Shown in pieces: positions 9,823-20,700 of a DNA stretch of 64,000 nt. The notes beneath the pieces are model-generated. The model did not search any database, had not been told where the DNA came from, and was given only the letters and a program-made list of their open reading frames with translations. The stretch's first letter is position 1, and each line of letters opens with the position of its first letter. Made by a program: the position numbers and the translations under genes. This DNA is from Aradus depressus (lineage: Eukaryota > Arthropoda > Insecta > Hemiptera > Aradidae): contig OY759221.1 of NCBI GenBank assembly GCA_963662175.1, forward strand, positions 31,432,045-31,496,044, written 5' to 3'.

Positions 9823-10540
9823 TTACAAACAGATACAACTGGATAAAGAACATTTACAACAAGCAAATATAAGAGAAGATGGTGACACGCCCGAGGCACT
9901 TAGTTGCACTCCTAGTCGCACTGTCACTGCTTGATCTAAGAAGGTCTCTAGGCCATTGGCGCTTAAGGCGTCGTTCGGTAAGTGTGGCAGAAGAGAGGGC
10001 ACGGAGTAGAGGATTAATGTGGGTACAAAAGGAGGAAAATAATTTTTTGTCGTGGATTTAGCTAATTTTGTGGCAAAGGGATTTCTTAAACTTCTCTGGG
10101 ATAATGAATTGTAGTTTTTCCGACATTTCTTCCAAAGGTGTCTTCTTTTTTCTGACAATATTTCGGGACACTTACACGTCCCTTCTTCTGGTCACTATGG
10201 TTCATCTCTGGAAGAAATGCCGGAAGAAACCGACAATATTGAGATCAGTGTGGAAGGTTTTCTTGGAGTTGTAATAACGAGTTCCGGCCTATTGTACGAA
10301 TTTTTTGGATTGATTAGAAGCTTTGGCAGAACCCCATAGTTCAAGTCCTTAATCCCATATAGGCTTGGAGTATTGCGTTATATATTAGTCGTTTTGTTCT
10401 CAGATTTAATTTTGATCCTTTGTCTAGAAGTTTTAGTAAGAGTTTGTATCGGCTGTTCATTTCTTGTGTTTTCAGTCTGATGTGAGAATTCCACGTCATT
10501 CTTTTGTCAAGTATAAAGCCTAGGTAGCGAACTTCGTGAA
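9823..10540 (-). pseudogene. LINE-J relic (jockey-like RT end), interrupted
   Basis: Read on the minus strand, the RT thumb region appears from about 10535: EVRYLGFILDKRMTWNSHIR, then LRTKRLIYNAIL and a frameshifted remnant of YGLELWGSAKASN. TFHTDLNI follows, as in jockey-like LINEs (TLHTDL motif). A 150-bp hammerhead-like repeat (10092-10240) then interrupts it. The C-terminal part resumes as FATKLAKSTTKNYFPPFVPT and ends near 9823. The same C-terminal DNA occurs on the + strand at 10975-11411, so both are copies of one family. Several frameshifts are present; it is not functional. Confidence 0.7.
10092..10240 (-). repeat. F5 hammerhead-like repeat inserted in LINE-J
   Basis: Short arms (TTTCTTCCAAAGGTG near 10124 and CTCTGGAAGAAATGCCGG near 10206) are inverted copies around a core at about 10156-10196. 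On the minus strand the core reads CAGAAGA, A, GGGAC paired with GTCCC, GAAA, and a GTC triplet. The core differs from the hammerhead consensus at position 4, so it is probably decayed. Confidence 0.5.
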
Positions 10541-10631
10541 CTAATCAGGTAATCAGATCGAATTCCAACCCCTTCCTTACCTCTCTGAGTTCTCTATTAG
10601 ACTTCGCACTCAGCAAACTTAGTCTTAGAAA

Positions 10632-10720
10632 CCTAACGATGATCTAATGCCGAAACCGGTAGTTCATGTATTTTTTTTTTTTTTGTGGAATACACAATAT
10701 TCAAAAAAATACGTTTATAT
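10632..10720 (+). repeat. F6-family repeat with hammerhead-like remnant
   Basis: It reads CTAACGATGATC, TAAT, GCCGAAACCGGTAG and then GTGGAATACACAAT. Helix III (ACCGGT) and the GTA triplet are kept. Position 5 of the core is changed, so activity is unlikely. Confidence 0.45.
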
Positions 10721-10974
10721 ATAATATATTACCACAACATCAATTCTCCCATTTACGTTTTGTCTTCTCAAAAAATAGTAATAAGAAATGTTTCTGTCAT
10801 TACTCCCAATCATCAGTGTAATATATGTGTTCTTTAGGTTAACTATTCCTTTTGTTACTCAGAATCTTCTTTTTGTGGAATCTGCGTATTATATTTTTTA
10901 TGTTATATGTTTATTTAGTTGTATTTCTCTTAAATTCCCAAAGTAATTATATTATATATTAAAAACTACTTACT

Positions 10975-11411
10975 GAAGTGGACTTACGGACTTGAACTCT
11001 AGGGTTCTGCCAAGGCTTCCAATCTCCAGCGCATCCAATCCCTTCAATCCAAAATCCTTCGTACAGTAACCAATGCTCTTTACTACATCTCGAACAAAAC
11101 TCTTCACACTGACCTTAACGTATCTTTTGTCACCAGTTGCTAAATCCAAAAATAAAAAATTATTTTCCTCTCTTAGTTCCCACAACAATCTTCTAGTGCG
11201 TGCACTCCATTCTGCCATACTTCCCAACGACGGCTTGATCAGCAGTGACAGTGATTAGTTACAAATGAGAATAACCCAGTGACTAGGGAGTGTTACCACT
11301 GGGTGATTTCTCCCCTCTTGACATTTTGACATTGTCATTATCTCTCTCTTAGCATATTTGCTTGTTGTATTTATTTTGTATAAAGTTGTAAATTTGGAAA
11401 ATAAAGAAAAA
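10975..11411 (+). mobile_element. LINE-J, 5'-truncated copy with 14-bp TSD
   Basis: It holds the last part of a jockey-like LINE ORF2 on the + strand: ELWGSAKASNLQRIQSLQSK, then LRTVTNALYYISNKTLHTDL, a frameshifted C-terminus and a short 3' UTR ending in AATAAAG plus poly-A. The flanks AAAAACTACTTACT (10961-10974 and 11412-11425) are identical, marking the target duplication. The copy entered the genome already truncated at its 5' end, as is usual for LINEs. Confidence 0.85.
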
Positions 11412-11419
11412 AAAAACTA

Positions 11420-12370
11420 CTTACTTTATGTAGGTAGAATTACAATGTAGTACGTTTCGTATCAGAAATGTCCATCCTTAAACTTTAAAAGATCGGGTCT
11501 ATCCAAGGAACTAACATTTTTTCGGTATTAACTCCCCTACCCCTCCTATAAGATTCTGATTTGGAAAATAAATAGTTAATCTAGGAAACACATATATTGT
11601 AAGTTGGTTAGTATTTTGTGATTTATTTATAATTGTTAAAATGAAATATGTACAATTTAATAATACTGACGAACGATTAAATGTGGCACTGGTGATGGGA
11701 TATAATGCCCAAAACGTTTGTAAATACTTTTTTTTTGAGAAGGCTAAAAATAAATGGGAAAACTGATGCTGTAATAATATATTTTATATAAATTAAAAAT
11801 ATTCTTATACAACCCAACAAAAAAAAAGTTTGTTTTATTTATTCATAATAATAATTAATCTCCTACATTGTGGAATAAATATAGCGGGGCTGGGGTTGCC
11901 GTTATCTGGAATATTTACATGTATTCCATGTTTACATATATTCCAAGAATGCCAAATCAGTTATTTCTTTTTTGAAAGATCTAAAAATAGTGGGTGTGAC
12001 CTTCGGAAGAGGCCCGTCTCTGTTGATGGAAGCTGTCTCCGTCTATTGATTCTGTGATGACCTTAACACCTGCCATCTAGTAACATACCAAACCCACCAT
12101 ACATTCTTAAAATCTGCTGTTTGTCATTTATCTCTGGCTTATCCATTCATTGTTTTTCTTGTAGCAAGTGAAGAGCGCAATATTTATTTTTTTTATTTTT
12201 TTTTTTACGGAGACAAAATTATATTGTAATGAAAAGAATTGTTCAATTTATAGATTACACTTTTTTCTGATAACTCTTTTTCTATCTAGACCTATGACGA
12301 AAGTTGTTCAAAAAATAAATCGCAGGGTTTACGAAAACTGGCTCTTGGGTTATCGTTGACGCTAATGTTC
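11420..12370. other. No gene recognised
   Basis: AT-rich sequence with short open frames only (75 and 63 codons on +) that show no family motif. Confidence 0.35.
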
Positions 12371-12375
12371 CGAAC

Positions 12376-12455
12376 AAGGGCTCCGGTAGCTCAGAGATAA
12401 CGTGCCTGCCTACTATACTCAAGATTGCGGATTCAAAAACGACTGGGGCTCCTTA
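12376..12455 (+). repeat. SINE head (tRNA-like), SINE-A-related
   Basis: It has GGGCTCCGGTAGCTCAGAGA (A box) and GCGGATTCAAAAACGA (B-box-like). The SINE-A body is absent. Not a tRNA gene: the arms do not fold into a tRNA. Confidence 0.5.
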
Positions 12456-12544
12456 TGAGAGAGATAACAAAATCCCAAATACATTTCTGCAATCTAAGTC
12501 CAGTGGAAAGCTAATAAAATAAATAAAAAACAAATAACTTGTCT

Positions 12545-12690
12545 AACTTTTATATTGAGTGATTCCACAAATATTTATACAGAAAATGTATCAGTTTTGG
12601 CTTACGTCATCGTCTGCACAAAGTTCAAAAGTGACATTTAAGTTTGCTAGGTTATCAGCATCATATCATATACAATCCTCAGGTTATCTG
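12545..12690 (-). repeat. F6-family repeat
   Basis: In reverse it carries CAGACGATGACGTAAGCCAA next to AACTTTGTG, as in the 50610 copy. The core has a changed position 4 and AAAA in place of GAAA, so the hammerhead-like motif is decayed. The outer part TCCTCAGGTTATCTGAGG is a short palindrome. Confidence 0.5.
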
Positions 12691-13231
12691 AGGTTACCTA
12701 AAATTGTGACACTGTCCCCTAAGAAAGTTTCTGGGGGAGGAAGGGTGGGGGGTCCTATCCTACCATAACATTTTTAAATATTTAAGTTGTCAATAATCTA
12801 AAAAATATATAGAAACTACAAAAAAAAAATATATTATGAAATTAAAAAAAAAAATAATAAACTAAAGAATGGGGTTTATAGTAGAATACATAGTATATAA
12901 AAGAAATAAGTGTTATTTGACATAACTTTATTTGGCAGAACAAGCTTTCAGTCACATTCCATTTTCAGAACTGTTACATCTCTCGTTTTTATTAGATCAG
13001 TTAGCATCGAAGATACTTCGATCTGAAAGCTGGCTCTGCAAAATAAGCTTGTGGACAACAACTCTGTGTTATTTTATTAAATACAGAACGCCTACAACAA
13101 CCTCCAAGGCAGTCTACAAAAAAAAAAAAGCTTCATTTAGTAAAAAACTACAAAATTGTAATTGCCAAGACAAGTTCATAGATATAGACTAAAAAATATA
13201 TACTCACATAGGTATACAAAATAAAAATAAT
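12691..13231. other. No gene recognised
   Basis: AT-rich sequence with poly-A stretches. An 86-codon + frame at 12932-13192 has no recognised motif. Confidence 0.35.
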
Positions 13232-13521
13232 TCGCGGGTTCGAAACCCGGCCGAGGCCTTTAGGTTTTTTATCTGGAAATTTATTTTTATCAGGAAAGTG
13301 AAAAAACCTTGGGCACGTCGTCCTTTGGATGGGACGTAAAGCCTGTACGATGTCAGGTACTCTTTAAAGACTCCTACTCTAGGTGAATAAACCTAGGCCG
13401 GAAAAATTTAAACTCCCACAGTAGAGTCGGGCTCATGTCCACCAGAGTGACGAAAGAGCGCTCTGGTAGTAGGAGATATGACTTAGTAGTTAAAGCCCGG
13501 GCATGAGTCACAATAACTAAC
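13232..13521 (+). mobile_element. SINE-A, 5'-truncated
   Basis: It starts inside the head at CGCGGGTTCGAAACCCGGCC (B box) and continues through the body to GGGCATGAGTCACAATAACT. The tail is TAACTAACTA rather than CCTAA repeats. Confidence 0.8.
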
Positions 13522-13957
13522 TACTAGTTTCCTCAATATATCTGTGTTGAACTGCCCTAATATGATTATTGTAAAATTTCCATTTAATTTTTTTGTTCAT
13601 TCAGGATATGAAGGACATTGTAATATTGACATTCGTGGTTGATGACACAATTGTCCAATATCAAAATTCAATTGCTCTCAAATGTTGATGCAATCACATT
13701 CACAAAATAGTACGTAGGATCAATTTACCCTATATTGTTCCCGAACAGCCATTGTACTCCGTTGCTGGCATCTCTCCAAGGCAAAACTCAATAAAGTTCA
13801 TATGAGGATCCGTAATAAATTCCGTTCAGAACCGGTACCGCTTGGTTATTTATCTTTTTTTGAAGAGAGATATAGTAGTTTTTCAAACCTAGATCATGCG
13901 TGGATTTCGTGAAAAGTCAACCTTCACAATGCAATGTGTATTTTTTTACTGTTCGCT
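13522..13957. other. No feature seen
   Basis: Unassigned AT-rich sequence. Confidence 0.35.
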
Positions 13958-14180
13958 GAAATTTAACAGATATTGTCCTCATTGGGTTTTGGCTTTAAAC
14001 AACAAATTTCATATCCATACATTCATTACATCAGCAGTTGAGGCCCTTCCCATTGGCCGATTTGGCTGAAAACCAAACGAGTCGATCCATTTTATCAAGA
14101 ATTATTGAGTTCACAGACACACAAGACAGTTTTGACCGATTACATAACTTCCCCTTTACTTCGTATAGCTGGGAAAGTAA
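13958..14180 (+). repeat. Rep-C, internally deleted
   Basis: It has one internal unit (CCATACATTCATTACATCAG, then GCCGATTTGGCTGAAAACCA) and an intact terminal foldback CTTCCCCTTTACTTCGTATA and GCTGGGAAAGTA. Confidence 0.75.
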
Positions 14181-14584
14181 AGAATTGAAACAATATTTAC
14201 AATTAAGATGAAAACATAGATTCCAACCAAATTTAATGCCCAGCAACGCTAAACACTCTATTCTTTATTGTGCTCACTTGCTATTGGTTCTGGTTCCTCT
14301 TGACTGACCATACTAGTGGGTTAAATCGATAAACTTAGTCACTTCAGTCATATAAGGGCGTTAATGAACCCCATTCAGAACTCTAACCCTTGTTCCTTGT
14401 TAACATAAAGCTACATTTCAGTTTAACAATGCCCTATTAACAGTTTTGACCAACTTCGTGGAATTAAACCAGACGAAACTTTGTTGGTCACTCAGGATTG
14501 CTTTTGGAGTAAAGTCTTTCTACAAAATAATTCCTAATAACCAGTAATTATCCAAAAATATTGCAATACCCTAAGTATTCCCAT

Positions 14585-14685
14585 ATATTTTGTGAAATAG
14601 ACAATATCTTTTTTAAAAAAACATACGTTTTTGTTTATATATTTTATTATGTTTCACAATATCTCTGCAAAAAATGTTAAGTATC
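14585..14685. repeat. AT-rich repeat, inverse of 3950-4036
   Basis: It runs from ATATTTTGTGAAATAGACAA to ATGTTTCACAATATCTCTG and pairs with 3950-4036 in reverse order. Confidence 0.55.
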
Positions 14686-14805
14686 AATAGTTATTCGATA
14701 GTATTTCAAATTTCTGTTTAAAAAAGCAGGACTGTCGCCATTTATTACCCGCGATGTTTGGAACCAAATTCTCGTACTTAAAATTGGTTCAATGGCAATT
14801 AAATT

Positions 14806-15636
14806 ATTTATTTATTTATTGATTACTATATTGAAGCCTATTTTAAGGCTTATTGTAGAGAGTTGGAGTACAATTTGAATATACATCCGATATAATAATA
14901 AAGTAAGAATTTCACAACTTAATAAATTTCTAAATATTATAATAAATGCGCACATTTACTTGTATACAAACAGACAAGAAAATGCAAAACAGAAAAAATA
15001 TATACTTTTATATACATACATACACATATACATATTATAATGACTTTAAATAAAACCAAAGTATTAAGTGAAACCACTTTGTACTTAAACTGTAAATAAC
15101 AAGTATTTAACAAAAACTTAATATGAAAATCTCAACTTTAATTCATTTTCCATTATCTTTATTATTTTTTTGTCCTCTATTCTTAATTTTAATTTAATTT
15201 TTATTGTGTTAGATTTTTTTTTTTAATGTTTGCTTTTTTAAATTAATAGCATTTAGAATATAGTAATATACATCATTAAATTGCTCTATAGAAACAATCC
15301 CTAATATTCTAATAATATTATTTTCATCTTCATCAGAATTTTTAATATATTTAGATAAATATCTTCCTCTAATATTATTATACAAAGGACAGTTTAATAA
15401 AAAATGAACAATATCTTCTTTGAGTTCTCTAGAACAACATCTACATTGGTCCTTTTCAAAAATAATTTTTTCTTTATTTATATACAAACTGATAGGTGTT
15501 TAGAAGCCAAACGTAACTGACTTACTGCTCTAATTTTATTGATGTGACAATTAAATAACATTTGGCAACTCACAGAACCAAAAGAGCACATATTTCTATA
15601 ATATAAGTTATATTTGGAGTTAAAGATTTTTTCAAC
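14806..15636 (-). pseudogene. LINE-A relic: C-terminal zinc-finger part and 3' UTR
   Basis: On the minus strand from 15636 the frame reads VEKIFNSKYNLYYRNMCSFG, then CQMLFNCHINKIRAVSQLRL, then ASKHLS. After a 1-base frameshift near 15487 it continues YINKEKIIFEKDQCRCC, then the HxxxC-type zinc motif (HFLLNCPLY), and ends near 15209. This arrangement is typical of the end of many non-LTR retrotransposon proteins. The 3' UTR is AT-rich and closes with TTTA repeats near 14806-14820. The copy is cut at 15637 by the LINE-B insertion. The clade is not certain. Confidence 0.6.
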
Positions 15637-15639
15637 ATA

Positions 15640-17245
15640 TTTTTTTTTTTTTTTTTCTATTCTTTAAGGCATTTCGACCACGAGGGTCATGGATGCCTGA
15701 TGGATGCAGGTCTGTGGGGATCCTTGCGGGTTAATTTGGATAGGCGTAGATTAATAATAATAAAAAAGATATGTACGGAATAGAAAGGCTATGTGATGAA
15801 GATAATTTTGTTTTATAATTTAGATAAGAGATTTGTGAATTGTAAGAAATTAAATAGTTGGGTAATTTGGAAGCTATTATTGGATAGAATTTCGGAAATA
15901 TCCACCGCAAGGTTGCAATTTTCATGCTGGGGACTATATGCCATGCATTCAGTCAGAATGTGTCTGACAGACAGTCCCACCCCGCAGCACTGACACAGAG
16001 GAGGGGGTTCCCGAGCCATCAGATATCCATGGGTCAGCCTCATGTGCCCTATACGTAACCGAGTTAAAATTACTTCTTCTTTCCTTTTTTCTCGTATTGA
16101 AGTGTTCCAGACGCGAGTGGAGCTTTTAATGGTCCTTAGCTTATTATCTGTCACACCGAGCCACCGAATCTGCCATTTGATCCAAACTCTTTCCTTGATG
16201 TAGGCAACGAAGTCACTTACAGGGACTTCGGATGTGGGTAGTCCTTCTAGAATGGCGCGCCTGGCATTCTTGTCTGCTGACTCATTACCTGCAATGCCGC
16301 AATGACCTGGGATCCAGAGGAAGGTAACTGAAGTCTGGTTTCTTCCTAATGACCATAGGGCCATCAATATATTTTGGACAAGGAGATCTTCTGAATACAG
16401 ATTCCCCATGGCCAATAGAGCCGACAGGGAGTCACTGCAGACTATCAGTTGGCTTCCATTGGGGACAGAGACGTTCAGACTCTTGCCAATAGCTACTAAT
16501 TCCGCTGTCACGTTGCTGCACAGTGAAGGAAGGGCAAATAGGTAGATCCTCTCATCGAAAACCACCGCAGCTCCTACTCCGTTAGGGTGTTTTGACCCGT
16601 CTGTATACATAAACGTTGCGTCGGGGAAATCATTTTTGATCTTCATAAACTCATGTTGATATACTATAGGAGGGGTGTCTTTCTTTAGTAATTTGGTCAG
16701 GTTGAGGCATATCTTTGGTGCGGGTATTAACCAGGGTTCAGTGCGCGTTAAGCCTAATCTTTGCAATCTGGGGGTGTCGATGTTATATTCTTCCAAAAGC
16801 AAAGCAACTCGTGTTGGGAAGGGTTTTTGACGACCAGGAAAGTCCATATTATTCCGGGGGTGTTGATCGTTCGGGAACAGCTTGCTAAGTGGATGGGTGA
16901 GTAGGGCTTGAATTTTTGCATAGTAGGTTAGTATTAATTGATCCCTTCTATATTGTAAAGGTAATTCTCCCGCGTCACACAAACTCTGATGGTAGGACTG
17001 GATCGAAACGCACCTGTAGCTATTCTGAGGCCTGTGTGATGGACACTGTCAACCATCTGTAATGTCCTTGGGCTGGCGGAACCATAAGCCAAGCACCCAT
17101 AGTCCAACTTGGATCGTATCAGGCTTTTGTATAGCATGAGAATACTAGTACGGTCAGCACCCCAGGAAGTGTTACCAACCGTTTTCAGCCAGTTTAGTGA
17201 TCGAAGACAGCTTGCACGAAGAGCCTTGATATTACTGAAGAGCCT
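15640..17245 (-). mobile_element. LINE-B, 5'-truncated non-LTR retrotransposon
   Basis: The element begins (3' end) at a T run at about 15640-15656, the complement of its poly-A tail. It extends to about 17245, where recognisable RT sequence stops. It lies against or inside LINE-A, interrupting that reading frame. No target duplication could be identified. Confidence 0.7.
15813..17240 (-). pseudogene. LINE-B ORF2 C-terminal half: RT thumb, RNase H, zinc motif
   Basis: The minus frame starts in the RT connection region (NIKALRASCLRSLNWLKTVG, NTSWGADRTSIL, then LIRSKLDYGCLAYGSA). A frameshift near 16985 joins it to a 389-codon frame, CDAGELPLQYRRDQLILTYY onward. That frame carries RNase H with all four acidic positions visible: YTDGSKHPNGVGAAVVF (D), TAELVAIGKSL (E), VCSDSLSALLAM (D) and HCGIAGNESADKNARRA (H, D). 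The tail has LRIGHMRLTHGYL and the zinc motif CQCCGVGLSVRHILTEC. The endonuclease and RT palm are lost. RNase H plus this C-terminus fits the I/jockey-related LINEs; it is related to but distinct from LINE-I next door. Confidence 0.85.
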
Positions 17246-17293
17246 TTACTGATGATATTATTTTGGAATGAAGTAATTAAATTATTAAATTCA

Positions 17294-17301
17294 TTTTCAA
17301 G

Positions 17302-17306
<5 letters not shown>
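17294..17306. repeat. LINE-I target duplication, 3' side
   Basis: TTTTCAAGCAATT, identical to 22222-22234, directly adjoins the T run of the element. Confidence 0.9.
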
Positions 17307-17366
<60 letters not shown>

Positions 17367-17749
17367 CTCGGCAGACACCACACTAGCCATTGCTCTTCTT
17401 AAAACTACACTATAAAAGATAATTATGCTAAAGACGGGATACTGGAGAGAGGAGCCCAGACAGAGGGCCCAAGCAAGCGGCCCCAGCCAAGCCGGGGGAC
17501 AGCCGGAGGCACCGCCGGACCACATCACCCAAAACAATATACATAGCGCCGACCAGTGACTGGAGTGGAGGCTCCTGAAGGAAGATCTGCATGTAGTGCC
17601 GGCCGTTCAGACCTTCGGAGCTCCTGGGTCTATAGACCAGTGCCCCGACAGTGCCCCCCACAGACCCCCAGCCAAGCCAGCAACCCCAAGCCCAGGCCCC
17701 CCACCGGAACCCGCCCCCCAGTCAGAGCTTACATTGGTTCAATTTATAG

Positions 17750-20700
17750 CTAAGGAATCTGGGGCTGATTTTGAATTTGCATTATAAATCTGTGAATGGA
17801 TTGGTAAATAAAAATGTTGCGGGTTATTAAAAGCTGGGGATAGTTAAAGGGGGCTTGGGTTAGCTTATACAGTTCAGTGAACATAAGTTCTCTCTGGGTA
17901 TGATATTTGGTACATGTAAGTACAATGTGCTCCAGGTTCTCCTCCACCCGACACACCCGGCACAGTGGGCTGTCTGCCTTGCCTATCCTAAAGAGATACG
18001 TCCCACAGATCCCGTGGTTCACCCTCAATCTATTGATATTAGTACATACAGACTTGGGGAGACAGGCCTCCCTGTACCAGGGTTCTGAGCCCACTCTCGG
18101 GTTCATCCTCTTATACCAACTTCCTTTGTCACTACTGGTATACATCTCTTGCCAAATGGACCGACAGTTCCTTTTAATTTGTCCACTAAGATCCTCTTTG
18201 GGTAGCCGGACTGGTAAGGGGGTCCCTTCTGATAACGCTTGTTTAGCAAAACCATCAACCACTTCGTTATATTTTATTCCTATATGAGCCTTAATCCAAC
18301 AGAACACTACAACTTTGCCTGACTCTTGTATGTTGTTTAAAGTCAATAGGAGGTCCAACTCGAAATTATTTAAGTGAACTCCAATTTTAATATTGCTAAG
18401 TTTTCTAATACAACTTTGACTGTCGGAAAAGATAACCACTCTATTGAAAGGTAACTTCTCTAAGTACTTTAAAGCCTCGAGAATGGCAACTAACTCGGCA
18501 GAATATATTGTTGTTAGCTCTGGCAACTTAAACAACTCAGATCTATCTAATTGTGGGTCAAAGAAGGCACAACCTACCTTACTGTCTTTTACAGAGCCAT
18601 CTGTAAAAATATAATGCCACTGTGGCCATAATAGCTGGATATCCATGGAGAAAGCAGAGTTGGTAAATAGCGATGGGATTGACGAATAGTCTCGCAAAAA
18701 GGCTGTAGAGATAGCAAGTTTATGCAAGAAGTACTGTGAGTTGTACACCGGTAATTTTGTGTTTACATAAATTTGGGTGTAATAATTGGTTATGGCTGTG
18801 AAATTATATGCTAAACTGGGTGACCTTTTTTTCTGCCAGAAGCTACTTGTTAGATCTAATTTTACTAATTGGGATATTTTATTAACTGTTGGAGATTCTA
18901 CAGAAATGAGTCGCAGCAAAAACCTTTGGGTTAAGATTTTTCGCCGAACTTCTAGCGGCGGTTCATTCGCTTCTGCATGAATAACATCTATCGGGGTGCT
19001 TCGTAGATATCCCTGGATTTGCCGCAAACAGCGATTCTGAACTAATTGTACCTTCTGGAGATTGGTTTTCGCTGCGTCGCCATAAAATAATGAGCCGAAG
19101 TCTATAATGGATCTTATGTTGGATCTGTAAAAGAGGAGGCCAATATTTGGATCAGAGCCCCACCTAAAATGGCTGAAACAGCGCAAGATGTTGATCCGGG
19201 ATTCTAACTGACCCAACAGATAGTTAATGTGCGCTTTCCAACTTAAAGTTTTATCTAAGTACAGACCCAAGAATTTAGCTTCCTTATTTACCCTATAGTT
19301 ATCATTACCAAGAGTGACTACTTCTCCCAAAGGTAACCTTCTCTGCCGAGAGAACGGACACAAAAAGGACTTACTAGAGGATATCGACAATCCGATCTGA
19401 AGGAACCATGCCTTGAGACTGGACATTGCCGTGTTAAGCGACTCTAAAGCCTTTTCAACGTTTTTATGTATTACATAAAGACAAATGTCGTCAGCATATT
19501 GCAGAATTCTCACACCAGGGGGTAAAACAGATTCAATACCAGAAACGTATAAGGCGTACAAAATGGGACTAAGTATATCACCCTGAGGGAGCCCGCTGTT
19601 AGCTACCCTAGGACCACACATAGTGTTACCAACTCTGAGATAAATATTTCTATCTGAAGCTAGATTTATAATACTTTTAGCCACTTTCCCTGGGATGCCA
19701 ATCTCAATCATTTTATTACCCAAAAGAGACAGATCTACGCTATCGTAAGCAGCTGAGATGTCTAAAAATACAGCCAAAGTGGATTTTTGTGTTGAAAATG
19801 CAAGGTGGATATCGGTTATCAGTTCAGAATGTGCATGATATATTGATTTGCCCTTTCGAAAACCAAATTGACTGGTTGGGAATTTATTATAATATTCTGC
19901 CCACCATTCGAGACGATACTTAATCATTCGTTGGAAGGTTTTTTTAACACAAGAGGAGAGGGAGATGGGACGGTAGGACTTGGCCTGGGATGGATCTTGG
20001 TTAGGTTTTAGGATGGGGATAACAAGATGCTCCCTCCAATCGTCCGGGAAGCAGCCTGAGCTCCACATCTCATTGAAAATGTGAAGTAATGCTATTTTAG
20101 CTTTGGGAGGTAGGTTAGAGAGCATAGAATAGTGAATATTGTCCATACCAGGAGCAGAATTGTTTACATTTTTTAATGCGGACTTCATTTCGGCTACTGT
20201 GAAGGGTTGTGAAAAGACGCTTTGGTCGGACTCATGGCTATCGAAGGTGTTCATAACAAAAGGAGGAGTAAGGTTTTCTAGGAACTCTTTTGTCCAGTCT
20301 CCTGTTTTGATGCAAGTAGGGATTTTTCCATTAATATTTTTTAATGATTTTAGTTTTTTCCAAATAACAGTTAATGGCGTATTTCGATTTAAGGACTCAC
20401 AAAATTCTGACCAATTTTTCTTTTTACTATCTTTTATGATTCTTTTCGTTTCTAATACTTTCCTTTGATAGTATAGAAAATTGTCTTTCGACGGATTCCT
20501 TTTGTATGTTAAGTAAGCCAGGTGTCGATCCCGGATATGTCTCTCACACTCCGAATTCCACCATGCTTTAGGTTTTCTCGAGTTGCTGTTAGACGGAAAA
20601 TTTGACGGAATGGCTTTTTCGCATGCCTCGTTAATGAGATTTATAAATTCATTGTATTTTACGTTTTTACAATTTTGATTGTTCATGTAGGATGAAAATG

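Noticed and set aside
15637..17293. A target duplication for LINE-B
   Set aside because: I compared the flanks at the T run and at about 17245-17293 and found no convincing match.
17277..17787. Several short frames around the T run and GC-rich tract
   Set aside because: They fall in the poly-A tail and 3' UTR of LINE-I, antisense or out of frame to ORF2.
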